NCBI GenBank assembly: GCA_965221205.1
Contig: OZ244870.1
Span: 3,100,001-3,164,000 of the forward strand
Reading direction: 5' to 3'
DNA from: CBDFMG01 sp965221205 [NCBI: bacterium]
GTDB taxonomy: Bacteria; SM23-31
DNA: 64,000 nucleotides
Shown: one piece after another, positions 51,301 to 59,449 of the stretch
How positions within the stretch are numbered: the stretch's first letter is position 1
Layout: every line of letters starts with the position of its first letter
Notes under the pieces: generated by a model
The model's input: only the letters and a program-made list of their open reading frames with translations
Databases searched by the model: none
Told to the model about the DNA's origin: nothing
Made by a program: the position numbers and the translations under genes

Positions 51301-51565
51301 CTAATCCGGTGCGCAGGGGCTTTCAAGCGCCGCCACGCGCCCACACACGCCAATATGGCGGCGGCCGTCCTGCAACGCGGCATCGTCGAGATGGGCATAG
51401 ATGGCGGTGGTGGACCGTCGCCGGTGTCCGAGCAGCCGCCTCACGGTGGTCAGCCCAACGCCGTTCATGACCCATTGGGACGCCCAAGTGTGGTGGCAGT
51501 CGTGGATGGGCAGCCCGTGCAATCCGGCGCAAAAGCTTCCATTTGCGGGAGGCTTTTGCATTTGA
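51301..51565 (-). pseudogene. Tyrosine recombinase (phage-type integrase), C-terminal fragment
   Basis: About 85 codons preserved: GLPIHDCHHTWASQWVMNGV, TTVRRLLGHRRRSTTAIYAHLDD. These match the catalytic C-terminus including the LLGH His and the Tyr nucleophile, but the HxxR arginine is replaced (HDCHH instead of HDLRH). The N-terminal core domain is absent beyond about 51560, where host-type DNA begins. Its stop at 51301 is 50 bp upstream of the helicase start on the same strand. Confidence 0.8.
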
Positions 51566-51595
51566 AATTTCTTTCAATCATAATCAAAAAGAATT

Positions 51596-53137
51596 CTATT
51601 CTTCAATACTCCTTCGAGGGAGGAGCTCGTCTCGCATAGCAGTATGATAGAGAAAACTCGCCGTTATTACTGCATTCTTCATCAAATCTTCTTCAACCAG
51701 ATTATCGAAAACATCCATATTCGAGTGGTGAGTTTTCGTACTGTATTGTATCCTGTCCTGCAGGAACGAAAATCCGTTGAGTCCGGCCTGAACATAGGGA
51801 ACATGGTCGGAACCGCCGCGCGAAATTGAGTTATGGCCTGTTAGTGCTTTCATTCCGATATCCTGAAACGGCCTCATCCATTCTGTAAAAACCGGAATGA
51901 GTTCCGGGATCATTTGAATAGTAATTCCCCTGATACTCCCAGTCCCGGAGTCGTGCTGGTAATATGCCGATAGTTTATCGTAATCGGATTTTTGATTGGA
52001 GTATGTTCCAAAATGGTTAGCCACATATGCCCGGGAACCGAGAAGTCCCTGTTCTTCACCGCTCCAAAGTGCAATCCGAATAGTCCTCCTGGGCTGTACT
52101 TCGATGGCTTTTAATATTCTGACGGCTTCCAATGCGACAGCTGTCCCGGCACCGTTATCCGTTGCCCCTGTTCCCGAATGCCACGAATCGAAATGTCCAC
52201 CCACCATAACCAGCTCTTCAGCAAGATCAGTCCCCGGAATCTCACCGATTACATTATATTCCTGCAGATCATCGGTATAAAATGTGTTTTGTAGATTCAA
52301 TGAAAACTCGACTTCTGTACCCATTTCAACTAATCTGAAAAGCCTGTTGTAGTGCTCAGGCGTAAGTGTAATTTCGGGAATTGCTCTTGGGTTTTCAGAG
52401 CTGCGGGATATTCTTCTCGGACTCGATACGAATACTGTACCGTCATTTCCTCTCGTTCCCGGATCAAGCAGCGCAAGAGCTCCTTCCGACCGGGAAAAAT
52501 CCCGGATTTCACTATTAGACAACAAATCCTGTGGATCATCATCCCGTTCCGACGGATTATTCTGCTCTATTTGCGGGTTAAACCGCGACATTTCCTGTAA
52601 TTGTTCATCAGAGTACCGCCATGCATCAGCCATGAATCCGATTTCTACTTCACGCATTGGCACGGTTAACACAACAGCATCATGTAGTGAACCGCGATAT
52701 TTTTCCAAATCTTCTCGAGTTCGAACGGGTGCAATCTTAAGGTTACCATCCGCCCAACCATCGGTTCCAGACGTCCATGCCTTCGGATAACCGATGACCC
52801 GCATATACTGCGGTTTCGTCATATGGAGCGAGACAAAATCACTGCTCCACCCCATTCCGAATTCACCCCATGGTTCAAGATTCGTGTTTTTAAGTCCCCA
52901 GTCATCAAGTTGCTCAAGCGCCCACTGCTGTGCATTGCGCATCGAAGGAGAACCGCTCAGGCGGGGACCAAGCACATCGGTAATATGCTGTGCAAGTTCC
53001 ATAACCTGTGACCGGTTGAATCCTTCGTCACGAATTTTTGTTACAGCATCCCAGTCTATTCGTTCCTGAGCAATCAGTGTTGAAGGAAGCGAAAGGATCA
53101 ATACTGCACAGTACAAAAACACAGATTTTATGGTCAT
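51596..53137 (-). CDS. Secreted M28-family aminopeptidase
   Basis: 513 residues with signal peptide (PSTLIAQE). A PA-like insert occupies about residues 130-280. The zinc site is complete: GGHFDSW (about 312), GATDNGAGTAV with the bridging Asp, the Glu pair in LWSGEEQGLLGS (about 359), the HDSGTG Asp, and the last His in GGSDHVPY (about 442); HHSNMD closes the domain. It removes N-terminal residues from peptides in the periplasm or outside. It ends 30 bp from the foreign island and heads a tandem array of three M28 genes on the minus strand. Frame intact. Confidence 0.9.
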   Translation of the reverse strand: MTIKSVFLYCAVLILSLPSTLIAQERIDWDAVTKIRDEGFNRSQVMELAQHITDVLGPRLSGSPSMRNAQQWALEQLDDWGLKNTNLEPWGEFGMGWSSDFVSLHMTKPQYMRVIGYPKAWTSGTDGWADGNLKIAPVRTREDLEKYRGSLHDAVVLTVPMREVEIGFMADAWRYSDEQLQEMSRFNPQIEQNNPSERDDDPQDLLSNSEIRDFSRSEGALALLDPGTRGNDGTVFVSSPRRISRSSENPRAIPEITLTPEHYNRLFRLVEMGTEVEFSLNLQNTFYTDDLQEYNVIGEIPGTDLAEELVMVGGHFDSWHSGTGATDNGAGTAVALEAVRILKAIEVQPRRTIRIALWSGEEQGLLGSRAYVANHFGTYSNQKSDYDKLSAYYQHDSGTGSIRGITIQMIPELIPVFTEWMRPFQDIGMKALTGHNSISRGGSDHVPYVQAGLNGFSFLQDRIQYSTKTHHSNMDVFDNLVEEDLMKNAVITASFLYHTAMRDELLPRRSIEE

Positions 53138-53179
53138 GAAAATCCCTTCTTGTGGATCGATTATGAATAAAACCTTAGA

Positions 53180-54775
53180 CTATTGGTTTCTGCTTAGAAT
53201 TCTTTTAATCACATTTGCACCCCATTCGGTCTGTTTATCGGAACGGGGAAGTTTTTCATCACGCATTGCAGCATGATATACGAAACTTGCCATGATCACT
53301 GCTGCCTGCATTAGGTCTTCCGGCACGAGCCGGTCGTACACATCCATATTTGAATGATGGGTTCTGCTGCCATATTCTACTTCATCCTGAATGAACTGAA
53401 ATCCGGGAAGACCGACAGCATTGAACGAAAGATGGTCGGTACCGCCGGTAAATTCCGGCCACAAATGGCGCATACCGAGATCATGAAACGGTTTCATCCA
53501 CTCTGTAAAAATCTGACGGACAAGCTCATTTCCCTGTAAGTAAACACCGCGGAATCGTCCGGTTCCATTATCCATATTGAAATAAGCCGCAACCTTTTCC
53601 TGTTCATCGGTGAATTTACCACTGAGCGGATCGCCGAAATGGTTTTGCACATAGCCGATTGAACCAAGTAGTCCTTCTTCCTCCGCTCCCCAGAGTGCAG
53701 CACGAATAGTTCGCCGTGGTTTAATCCCAAGCGCTTTCAAAATTCGGACAGCTTCAATAACAATTGAACTGCCGGCACCATTATCAGTGGCACCGGTTCC
53801 TGCTGACGTTGCATCGAAATGACCACCGAGCATTACCAGTTCATCGGAAAGATCGGTACCAGGTATTTCCGCAACGATATTGTGATCGACCGTGTTATTG
53901 GTGAATAATGTCCGCACTTCAATTTCCATTTCAACAGGAATATCTTTTTCAAGTATTCTCATAACACGGTTATAGTGTTCGGTAGCCATAGTAATTGAAG
54001 GATAGGGAACAATTTCATCTTCTGACCGGACCAATTCGCCAAATACGTATACGGTTCCATCATCGCCCCCCTGCCAATCCGGGAATGCAAATGCCGCAGC
54101 TCCTTCGGACGCTAAGTATTCCATAATATCTTCAAAAGTAAGCCTCTCATTTTCTATATCAAAATCCAATTCAGGCATTTCCTCATCATCGTTGGGAACC
54201 TCAATAACCGTCTGTGACCGTTCGTCGAGGTCTTCTTGTGAAAAACGGACAGCATCAGGATCGAAATTCTGTGAAAGAGTAATCTCCGGTATGAGAAAAA
54301 TTACTGCACCTTTTACTTTTCCCCGGTAGCGGTGCAAATCGTTTTTACTCTTCAATTCCTGAAAATTCACATAAACAACCGGCCCTTTCACTTTCCCGTC
54401 CGTACCGGATGACCACGCATTCGGATAAGCAATTACCGGCATATATCGCGGTTTGATTATATGGACTGATGTGTATTGGTTCTCCCAACCGAGACCGAAT
54501 TCTCCCCACGGCTCTTTTTGAACATTTTTCAGCCCGTAGTCTTCCAACCGCTCCTGCGCCCAGTCCAATGCATCATAGTAGGATGGAGAATGAGCGAGAC
54601 GAGGACCAAAAACGTCGGTGAGATAGCTGGCTGTTTCCATCACCTCAGACCGTTCAAAACCTTCTTCCCTAATCTGTTGCACGACATCCCAATAAACAGG
54701 TTCCTGTGCTTTAACAGTTGTTGATATAAAGGATATGAGAATTATAGATAGAATACATGCACGCATGGTGTTCAT
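53180..54775 (-). CDS. Secreted M28-family aminopeptidase
   Basis: Start taken at MNTMRACIL, preceded by AGAGGTTGATC; the frame extends to 54829 without a ribosome site. Signal peptide ends TTVKAQE. The M28 zinc and catalytic residues are all present: GGHFDAT (about 316), GATDNGAGSS, the Glu pair in LWGAEEEGLLGS (about 363), NMDNGTG, GGTDHLSF and HHSNMD. A PA-like insert with an acidic stretch (NDDEEMPELDFDIENE) precedes the catalytic half. Very similar to the neighbours at 51596 and 54996, so a tandem duplication product. Frame intact, with a C-terminal extension (EWGANVIKRIL) not seen in the others. Confidence 0.9.
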   Translation of the reverse strand: MNTMRACILSIILISFISTTVKAQEPVYWDVVQQIREEGFERSEVMETASYLTDVFGPRLAHSPSYYDALDWAQERLEDYGLKNVQKEPWGEFGLGWENQYTSVHIIKPRYMPVIAYPNAWSSGTDGKVKGPVVYVNFQELKSKNDLHRYRGKVKGAVIFLIPEITLSQNFDPDAVRFSQEDLDERSQTVIEVPNDDEEMPELDFDIENERLTFEDIMEYLASEGAAAFAFPDWQGGDDGTVYVFGELVRSEDEIVPYPSITMATEHYNRVMRILEKDIPVEMEIEVRTLFTNNTVDHNIVAEIPGTDLSDELVMLGGHFDATSAGTGATDNGAGSSIVIEAVRILKALGIKPRRTIRAALWGAEEEGLLGSIGYVQNHFGDPLSGKFTDEQEKVAAYFNMDNGTGRFRGVYLQGNELVRQIFTEWMKPFHDLGMRHLWPEFTGGTDHLSFNAVGLPGFQFIQDEVEYGSRTHHSNMDVYDRLVPEDLMQAAVIMASFVYHAAMRDEKLPRSDKQTEWGANVIKRILSRNQ

Positions 54776-54995
54776 GATCAACCTCTTACGATTTATGATG
54801 AATGCAATAGATGGTTTCGTGTAATGCATTTGAAGATTGTTTCAATATAGGTATCCATATATGCTATTATCAAGCACTTTGTCGGCTTGATGCTTAAAAT
54901 CATGGTTAAGCAAAACGTGCCAATAATAATAATCAGATATTGATAATAATTATTTTTTATTAGGATATTTAATATCTGTTTTTTGGTTCAGGAAG

Positions 54996-56372
54996 CTATT
55001 TTTTCGGAAGTTTTTCATCCCGCATAGATGCATGGCACACAAAACTTGCCGTCACAATCGATGCCTGCATGAGATCTTCTGCTGAAAGCCGGTCAAAGAC
55101 ATCTATATTTGAGTGGTGCGTTCTTGAATCGTATTCCAATGGATCCTGAATAAATTGGAATCCGGAAAGTCCAATTTCATCAAATGCGAGATGGTCGGTG
55201 CAGCCTGTATAACCGGGAGCAAGATGGGTCATGTTTAAATCGTGAAACGGTTTCATCAATTCATCAAAAATCGGCCTAACCAAGAGATTATTTTGAAGAT
55301 AGATACCACGGATTTTTTCCGTGCCGTTGTCATAATTCAAATAGACAGAAACGTTTTCATGGTCGGATTTTAACTCCATGGTATTTCTGTTCCCAAAGTG
55401 CTTGGCTGCATATCTGCGTGATCCCCACACACCTAATTCTTCTCCCCTCCATAACACTGCACGGATCGTTCTGCAGGATTGCACACCAATCTCTTTTAAT
55501 ATCCTGACCGCGCTTCGATAACCACCGAGCTTCCTGCACCATTATCAGTCGCACCTGTTCCGACAGATGTCGCATCGAAATGACCGCCGAGAATTACCAA
55601 CTCATCTGCAAAGTCAGTGCCGGGAATTTCTACAACCACGTTAAAGTCTTCAAGATTTTCATCATAAAACGTCGATTTAATTTTAATTTCCATCTCAACG
55701 GGGATGTCCTTTTGAAGAATTCGCACAATTCTATTATAGTGCTCTGCAGCGATTGTCACCATGGATAGTGGTTTTGCGCTGTCACGTTTGCGGAGAGGCC
55801 AATCGTAGACATAAACCGTTCCATCATCACCATCATTGCCAGGCGACACAAAAACTGCTGCACCTTCTTCTCTTAGAAGCTGCATGATACGTGTCCGGGA
55901 TAATGTTTGAGATTTTGTATCAGCATTGAAGTATTCATTAGTATCAAATCCACCTCTCGGTGCATCAATCAATGTTTTCGCAAGCTCATCGAGATCTGCA
56001 TTTGAACACCGCTCGGGTTCCGATAATCTTCGAGTTCTGTTTCGGATTTCATTGCGCCTATATCAATAAGCACAACAGGGGCTCTAATTTTTCCATCTGT
56101 TCCCGATGTCCATGGATTAGGATAGGCAATCACCGGCATATACCTAGGCTCGATCATATGAACCGACGTATAAATGTTTTCCCAGCCGAGACCGAATTCA
56201 TCCCATGTTTCAAAATGGACATTTTCAAGACCGAACTCCTCTGAGACCGCTCGAAACCTTCTTCTCGGATTTGCTGTACTACATCCCAATAAACCTTTTC
56301 CTGTGCAACTGCATAATCACTTATTAAGGAAAGAGAGCAAAACAGTGCCATAATATATCGAATATATTTCAT
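54996..56372 (-). pseudogene. M28-family aminopeptidase, third tandem copy, broken
   Basis: From MKYIRYIM (56372) a signal peptide and VYWDVVQQIREEGFERS match the copy at 53180, then about 45 codons are missing and the frame changes before FGLENVHFETWDEFGLGW. Further breaks: after ELEDYRN near 56015, and one base lost near 55515 (IEARSGY instead of IEAVRILK). The zinc motifs GGHFDATS, GATDNGAGSS, LWRGEELG and GCTDHLAF persist, so decay is recent. The usual Gly before TDH is Cys. Confidence 0.85.
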
Positions 56373-56404
56373 GATGTGTCCTGACTGTTCAATTTTTATA
56401 TACA

Positions 56405-56917
56405 TTATAACGGCAGAATATCAGAAGGCGATCGTATCGTAATGTCAAAACTGTTATCTCCGATGGAACTCTTACTCTCAACGGCGGACCCCCAGTACCT
56501 CGTGCCTCTGCTTACATATATCCATGTTTTGCCATTGAGATGCAGACCAGAGATGTATGGTTGTGCGAGCCTGACAGCAAAATTCCATGGATAAAACTGA
56601 CCGCCGTGTGTATGTCCTGAAATTTGCAAATCATACCCGGCGTCTGTAGCAGCATATATAGATTTTGGTTGATGTGCAAGAAGAATTTTCACGTAGCAGT
56701 CAGGCACTCCATACAAAGCCTGATGCGGGTCAGATTTGTGGTTGGGGATATACTGACCACCATTGAGAAGTCGGTAACACCCGCAAGAAGTATTGATGCA
56801 TTATTATAGGGAATAACAGTATGTTCATTCAACAACACCCTGAATCTCAAACGGTCTATTTTCTTAACCCATTCTTTAGCCCACGAATAATACTCGTGAT
56901 TCCCGGTAACAAAAAAA
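56405..56917 (-). pseudogene. YkuE-like metallophosphoesterase, 5'-truncated
   Basis: Starts mid-gene at VTGNHEYYSWAKEWV, one of the metal-binding motifs, preceded by a T run and unrelated DNA. LLAGVTDFS is followed by a frame change near 56750, then ILLAHQPKS and the SGHTHGGQFYP motif, ending YVSRGTRYWGSAVE. The N-terminal DxH and GDxxD motifs are missing. Related proteins are membrane-attached phosphodiesterases. Confidence 0.8.
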
Positions 56918-56948
56918 GGTAATTATATACTTGATAATACAAATAGCA

Positions 56949-56976
56949 ATAAAAAAGCCGGTATTCATTACCGGCT
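56949..56976 (-). terminator. Rho-independent terminator
   Basis: On the minus strand AGCCGGTA, a 5-nt loop and TACCGGCT form a perfect 8-bp stem followed by six T. It lies just below the end of the coiled-coil gene at 57003 and separates it from the phosphoesterase remnant. Confidence 0.85.
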
Positions 56977-57002
56977 GGTAGGTAGTATTGTCCGATTATA
57001 TC

Positions 57003-57530
57003 CTATACATTAGTTCTCATATCTCTCACTTCTTCTTCTACTTTTTCAAGCCTGGTATCTACATTTCCCAGTCTATTCTCTATTCTCTCGAGCTTGGCTT
57101 CAAGATCATCAAAACGTTTATCAATTTTTTCATCGAATTTATTTGCTGTTTCCTCAGCGACATCATCGATAACGCTATGAAGTGCATCCGTGATGCTTTC
57201 TCTTTGAAAAGAGTATTAATGGAGGCCATAAGATAGCGCTTACGACCCTCCAATGACTGGTCCATTCATATGTTAAATCTGCCATCTTATCGTAATCAGG
57301 AGTTATTTCATATTCGGGATAATTATAACGGTCTTCATGGCTTTGAAACTGTACAGTAACTTTATCATAACCCAATTTAACGATCGCTTTCTTTTCATAG
57401 GTTTTATCACCATCGGTAATAACAGTTTTACTTTTTAAGAAAGTTAAATCTTGTTGCTGTCCTATCGCAACAGAAATATAAGAAATCAGAGATAAAAAAT
57501 TATCGATACTATTCTAAAGCGCCTTCCCAT
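57003..57530 (-). pseudogene. Small secreted protein with C-terminal coiled coil, two frameshifts
   Basis: GAGGAGGTAATT stands before the ATG at 57530. The signal segment (MGRRFRIVSIIFYL) hits a stop, but the next frame reads ISVAIGQQQDLTFLKSK, then VKLGYDKVTVQF and WRVVSAILWPPLILFSK. A third frame carries a long coiled coil, EETANKFDEKIDKRFDDLE through LEKVEEEVRDMRTNV. The coiled coil may originally belong to a separate gene that has been fused by deletion. Function unknown. Confidence 0.5.
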
Positions 57531-57562
57531 AATTACCTCCTCTAAATATTAATTCTAAAGCG

Positions 57563-57740
57563 TTATTTTGGACTAAAAAACAAATTATCATTGGTTGTAT
57601 CAATTCTCTCTTCAAGCCCATCGGATGCGATCATGAAGGGTTACTAAGTCCGTGTGGATTGGCTCTACTGCATGAGTGATCACGTTTTGAAATGCCTCCG
57701 CAAGAGCTATAACGCTTCCATTAAGCTTTGTGTTAGTCAC
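57563..57740 (-). pseudogene. Short coiled-coil protein, frameshifted
   Basis: AGGAGG lies 5 bp before GTG at 57740. The frame reads MTNTKLNGSVIALAEAFQ then HAVEPIHTDLVTLHDRI and stops at 57612. Dropping one C near 57625 continues it as DGLEERIDTTNDNLFFSPK. Heptad-like pattern resembling the coiled coil of the next gene. Function unknown. Confidence 0.4.
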
Positions 57741-57859
57741 TATGCCTCCTCTTCATACTCATATAGCTTGATTGAACTGTCTGTAGTTTTGTTGGTGAGG
57801 ACGAAATATACTATAAAGCCTACGTTATATGTCAAGTCTTTTTAAAAACTATTGATTTA

Positions 57860-58500
57860 ATTCAATCTTGATACGTTAACCGACCGCCACAGTTTACTAA
57901 AAGCAAGTTAAATCTGTTCTCTTCTGTTTCTTTTTTTGTGTTATATCGAAAACTGAACTCTTTAAGATACATATCTAAGTGTTTCTCGCTAACGAAAGTG
58001 GTAAATCCCTACGATTCCATCCTTAAGTAATGAAAAGAACCCTTCAATCGTGTTTGTATGGATGTCGCCGATGACGTATTCACCTTTTGAGTGCTTCACA
58101 AAGTCGTGTTTGAACAATGAAGAGGGGCTCGTATATGATTTAAACTCATCGGTAATCAACTCGGATCCGGTAACAGCATGAGTGGTAACTTTTTCCATGA
58201 TTGTATCGGTCTTACTATCAACAATTTTCATAGCTTTGAGGCTGCCTTTTCTCTCAACCATGCCAAGAACAGGGGTTTTTGTTGTGGTATTTCTACTTTG
58301 CGTCCCTTTTGTTCTTTTATCGGTGTGCTTATTCTGCTCTTTACCGCCGATATACGTCTCATCTACTTCAACAATATTCTTTAACCGTTTATCAAAAGAC
58401 CCTGTATTGCTTGCATATCTCAATCTATGCAGCATGAACCATGCAGTCTTCTGTGTAACTCCGATGTCTTTGCTCAACAAGGAAATCATGTTGTATCCTA
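57860..58500 (-). mobile_element. IS1595-family (ISPna2-like) transposase remnant
   Basis: From about 58490 the frame reads LLSKDIGVTQKTAWFMLHRLRYA, then the first catalytic Asp region VEVDETYIGGKEQNKH, LGMVERKGSLKA, ITDEFKSY and HTNTIEGFFSLLKDGIVGIYH. One extra T near 57997 shifts the frame; the expected VSEKHLDMYLKEFSFRYN follows in the other frame and ends near 57880. The zinc-ribbon N-terminus is missing. It belongs to a different subgroup from the intact element at 1177. No terminal repeats recognised. Confidence 0.75.
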
Positions 58501-58558
58501 GTCTGGGAGTTGAATTTCTTCATCCACCAAATGAAAAAATTTTACTGATCAATTGAAA

Positions 58559-58606
58559 AGGTTCGTAAATTGTACAGCCCGGAGAGTAGAAAACACTTGT
58601 AAAAGT
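58559..58606 (+). repeat. Intergenic repeat B, copy 3
   Basis: AGGTTCGTAAATTGTACAGC, CCCGGAGAGTAGAAAA and CACTTGTAAAA follow each other as in copy 1 at 951-998. It lies between the IS1595 remnant and the DUF4097-like pseudogene. Confidence 0.5.
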
Positions 58607-58656
58607 AAAATGGATACCTTACCATTTTATTACGGTGTTTTTCTGGGAACTAACTA

Positions 58657-59298
58657 TGAAAACGACCTCTCACAACTATCACCGTCACTGCAGCCATGCT
58701 ACTAACAGAATGCTCAGACAATCCGACAATTTCAAATCCGGACGAAAAATTCACACTGGACGAGACTCAAGGCTTCAGTGGATCATCGCTGGCGTATCTC
58801 GAAGTTCAGAACTTCGTTTGTAGTATTTTGGTAGAAGTCGGTCAGGCGGGCGTCATTGAAGTCACTTCCACGCGGATGGCAGATCGGGAATCGGACCTGG
58901 ACGATATCATTGTCAACATGACCCGTGATGGCGATAATGTGATCATTACATAGGAAGCTCCTAACAACCGTAGTGATCTCTCGTTGGAATTTAAAATCAC
59001 TGCTCCTCCCGCGTTACAGTAGCGATTGTCGCTTGGCGTTGGGAATATTTCCAGTAGAATCAGGCCTGTGGACACTTGCACCCACGAGGTTGGTGTTGGG
59101 AATATCAGCTTAGTTTTACCGTCAGATGTCAATGTTATCGTCAATTTGGCCGTGGGTGTTGGCAACCTGGCAGTAACGCACCAGGTGAGCGGCACTACTA
59201 CCGACAATACCATCAACGGCACAATCGGAACCGGCCAGGGTGCTAGTATTCAGGCCAACGTTGGCGTGGGAAATATAATAATCGGCGTATCAGATTAA
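58657..59298 (+). pseudogene. DUF4097-like beta-repeat lipoprotein, frameshift and two TAG codons
   Basis: Dropping one A of the AAAA after the ATG at 58657 gives the lipoprotein signal MKRPLTTITVTAAMLLTEC. The frame then runs with ETQGFSGSSLAYLEVQNF, meets TAG at 58951-58953 and again near 59023, and ends after beta-strand repeats with a recurring GVGN motif (LGVGNISS, VGVGNISL, VGVGNLAV, VGVGNIII). These repeats match the DUF4097 adhesin-like beta-helix type. Two nonsense codons in one frame indicate true decay. Confidence 0.65.
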
Positions 59299-59449
59299 AT
59301 ATTCTTGGATTGTGTATTGACCTTGTATTCTTCCTGTTCTCATAGCTTATGGTTTTCGAAAGGGTTGTCATCGAAAACCTGGATCCTTGGAACGAGAAAA
59401 GATACTTTCTCGCGTTGGTTTTCGAAAATTTTCAAAGGAGGGAATATTG

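Larger units (their letters stand above)
47175..51565. mobile_element. G+C-rich foreign island (integrase remnant plus helicase)
   Basis: Base composition jumps at about 47175 and falls back at about 51560. Inside are only an integrase C-terminal fragment and one giant helicase gene, both on the minus strand; codons end mostly in G or C, unlike the host. The left edge lies within the serpin reactive-loop coding sequence. The right edge lies about 30 bp from the stop of an M28 gene, near an inverted repeat GCAAAAGC (51529) / GCTTTTGC (51552). No direct repeats flanking the island were found. It may be a degraded integrative element or, alternatively, an assembly join. Confidence 0.65.

Noticed and set aside
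6637-59025. In-frame TAG codons (6637, 58951, about 59023) as possible readthrough or recoding
   Set aside because: Intact genes here, such as the M28 peptidases at 21771 and 51596 and the sugar isomerase, use TAG as a normal stop at the expected C-terminus.
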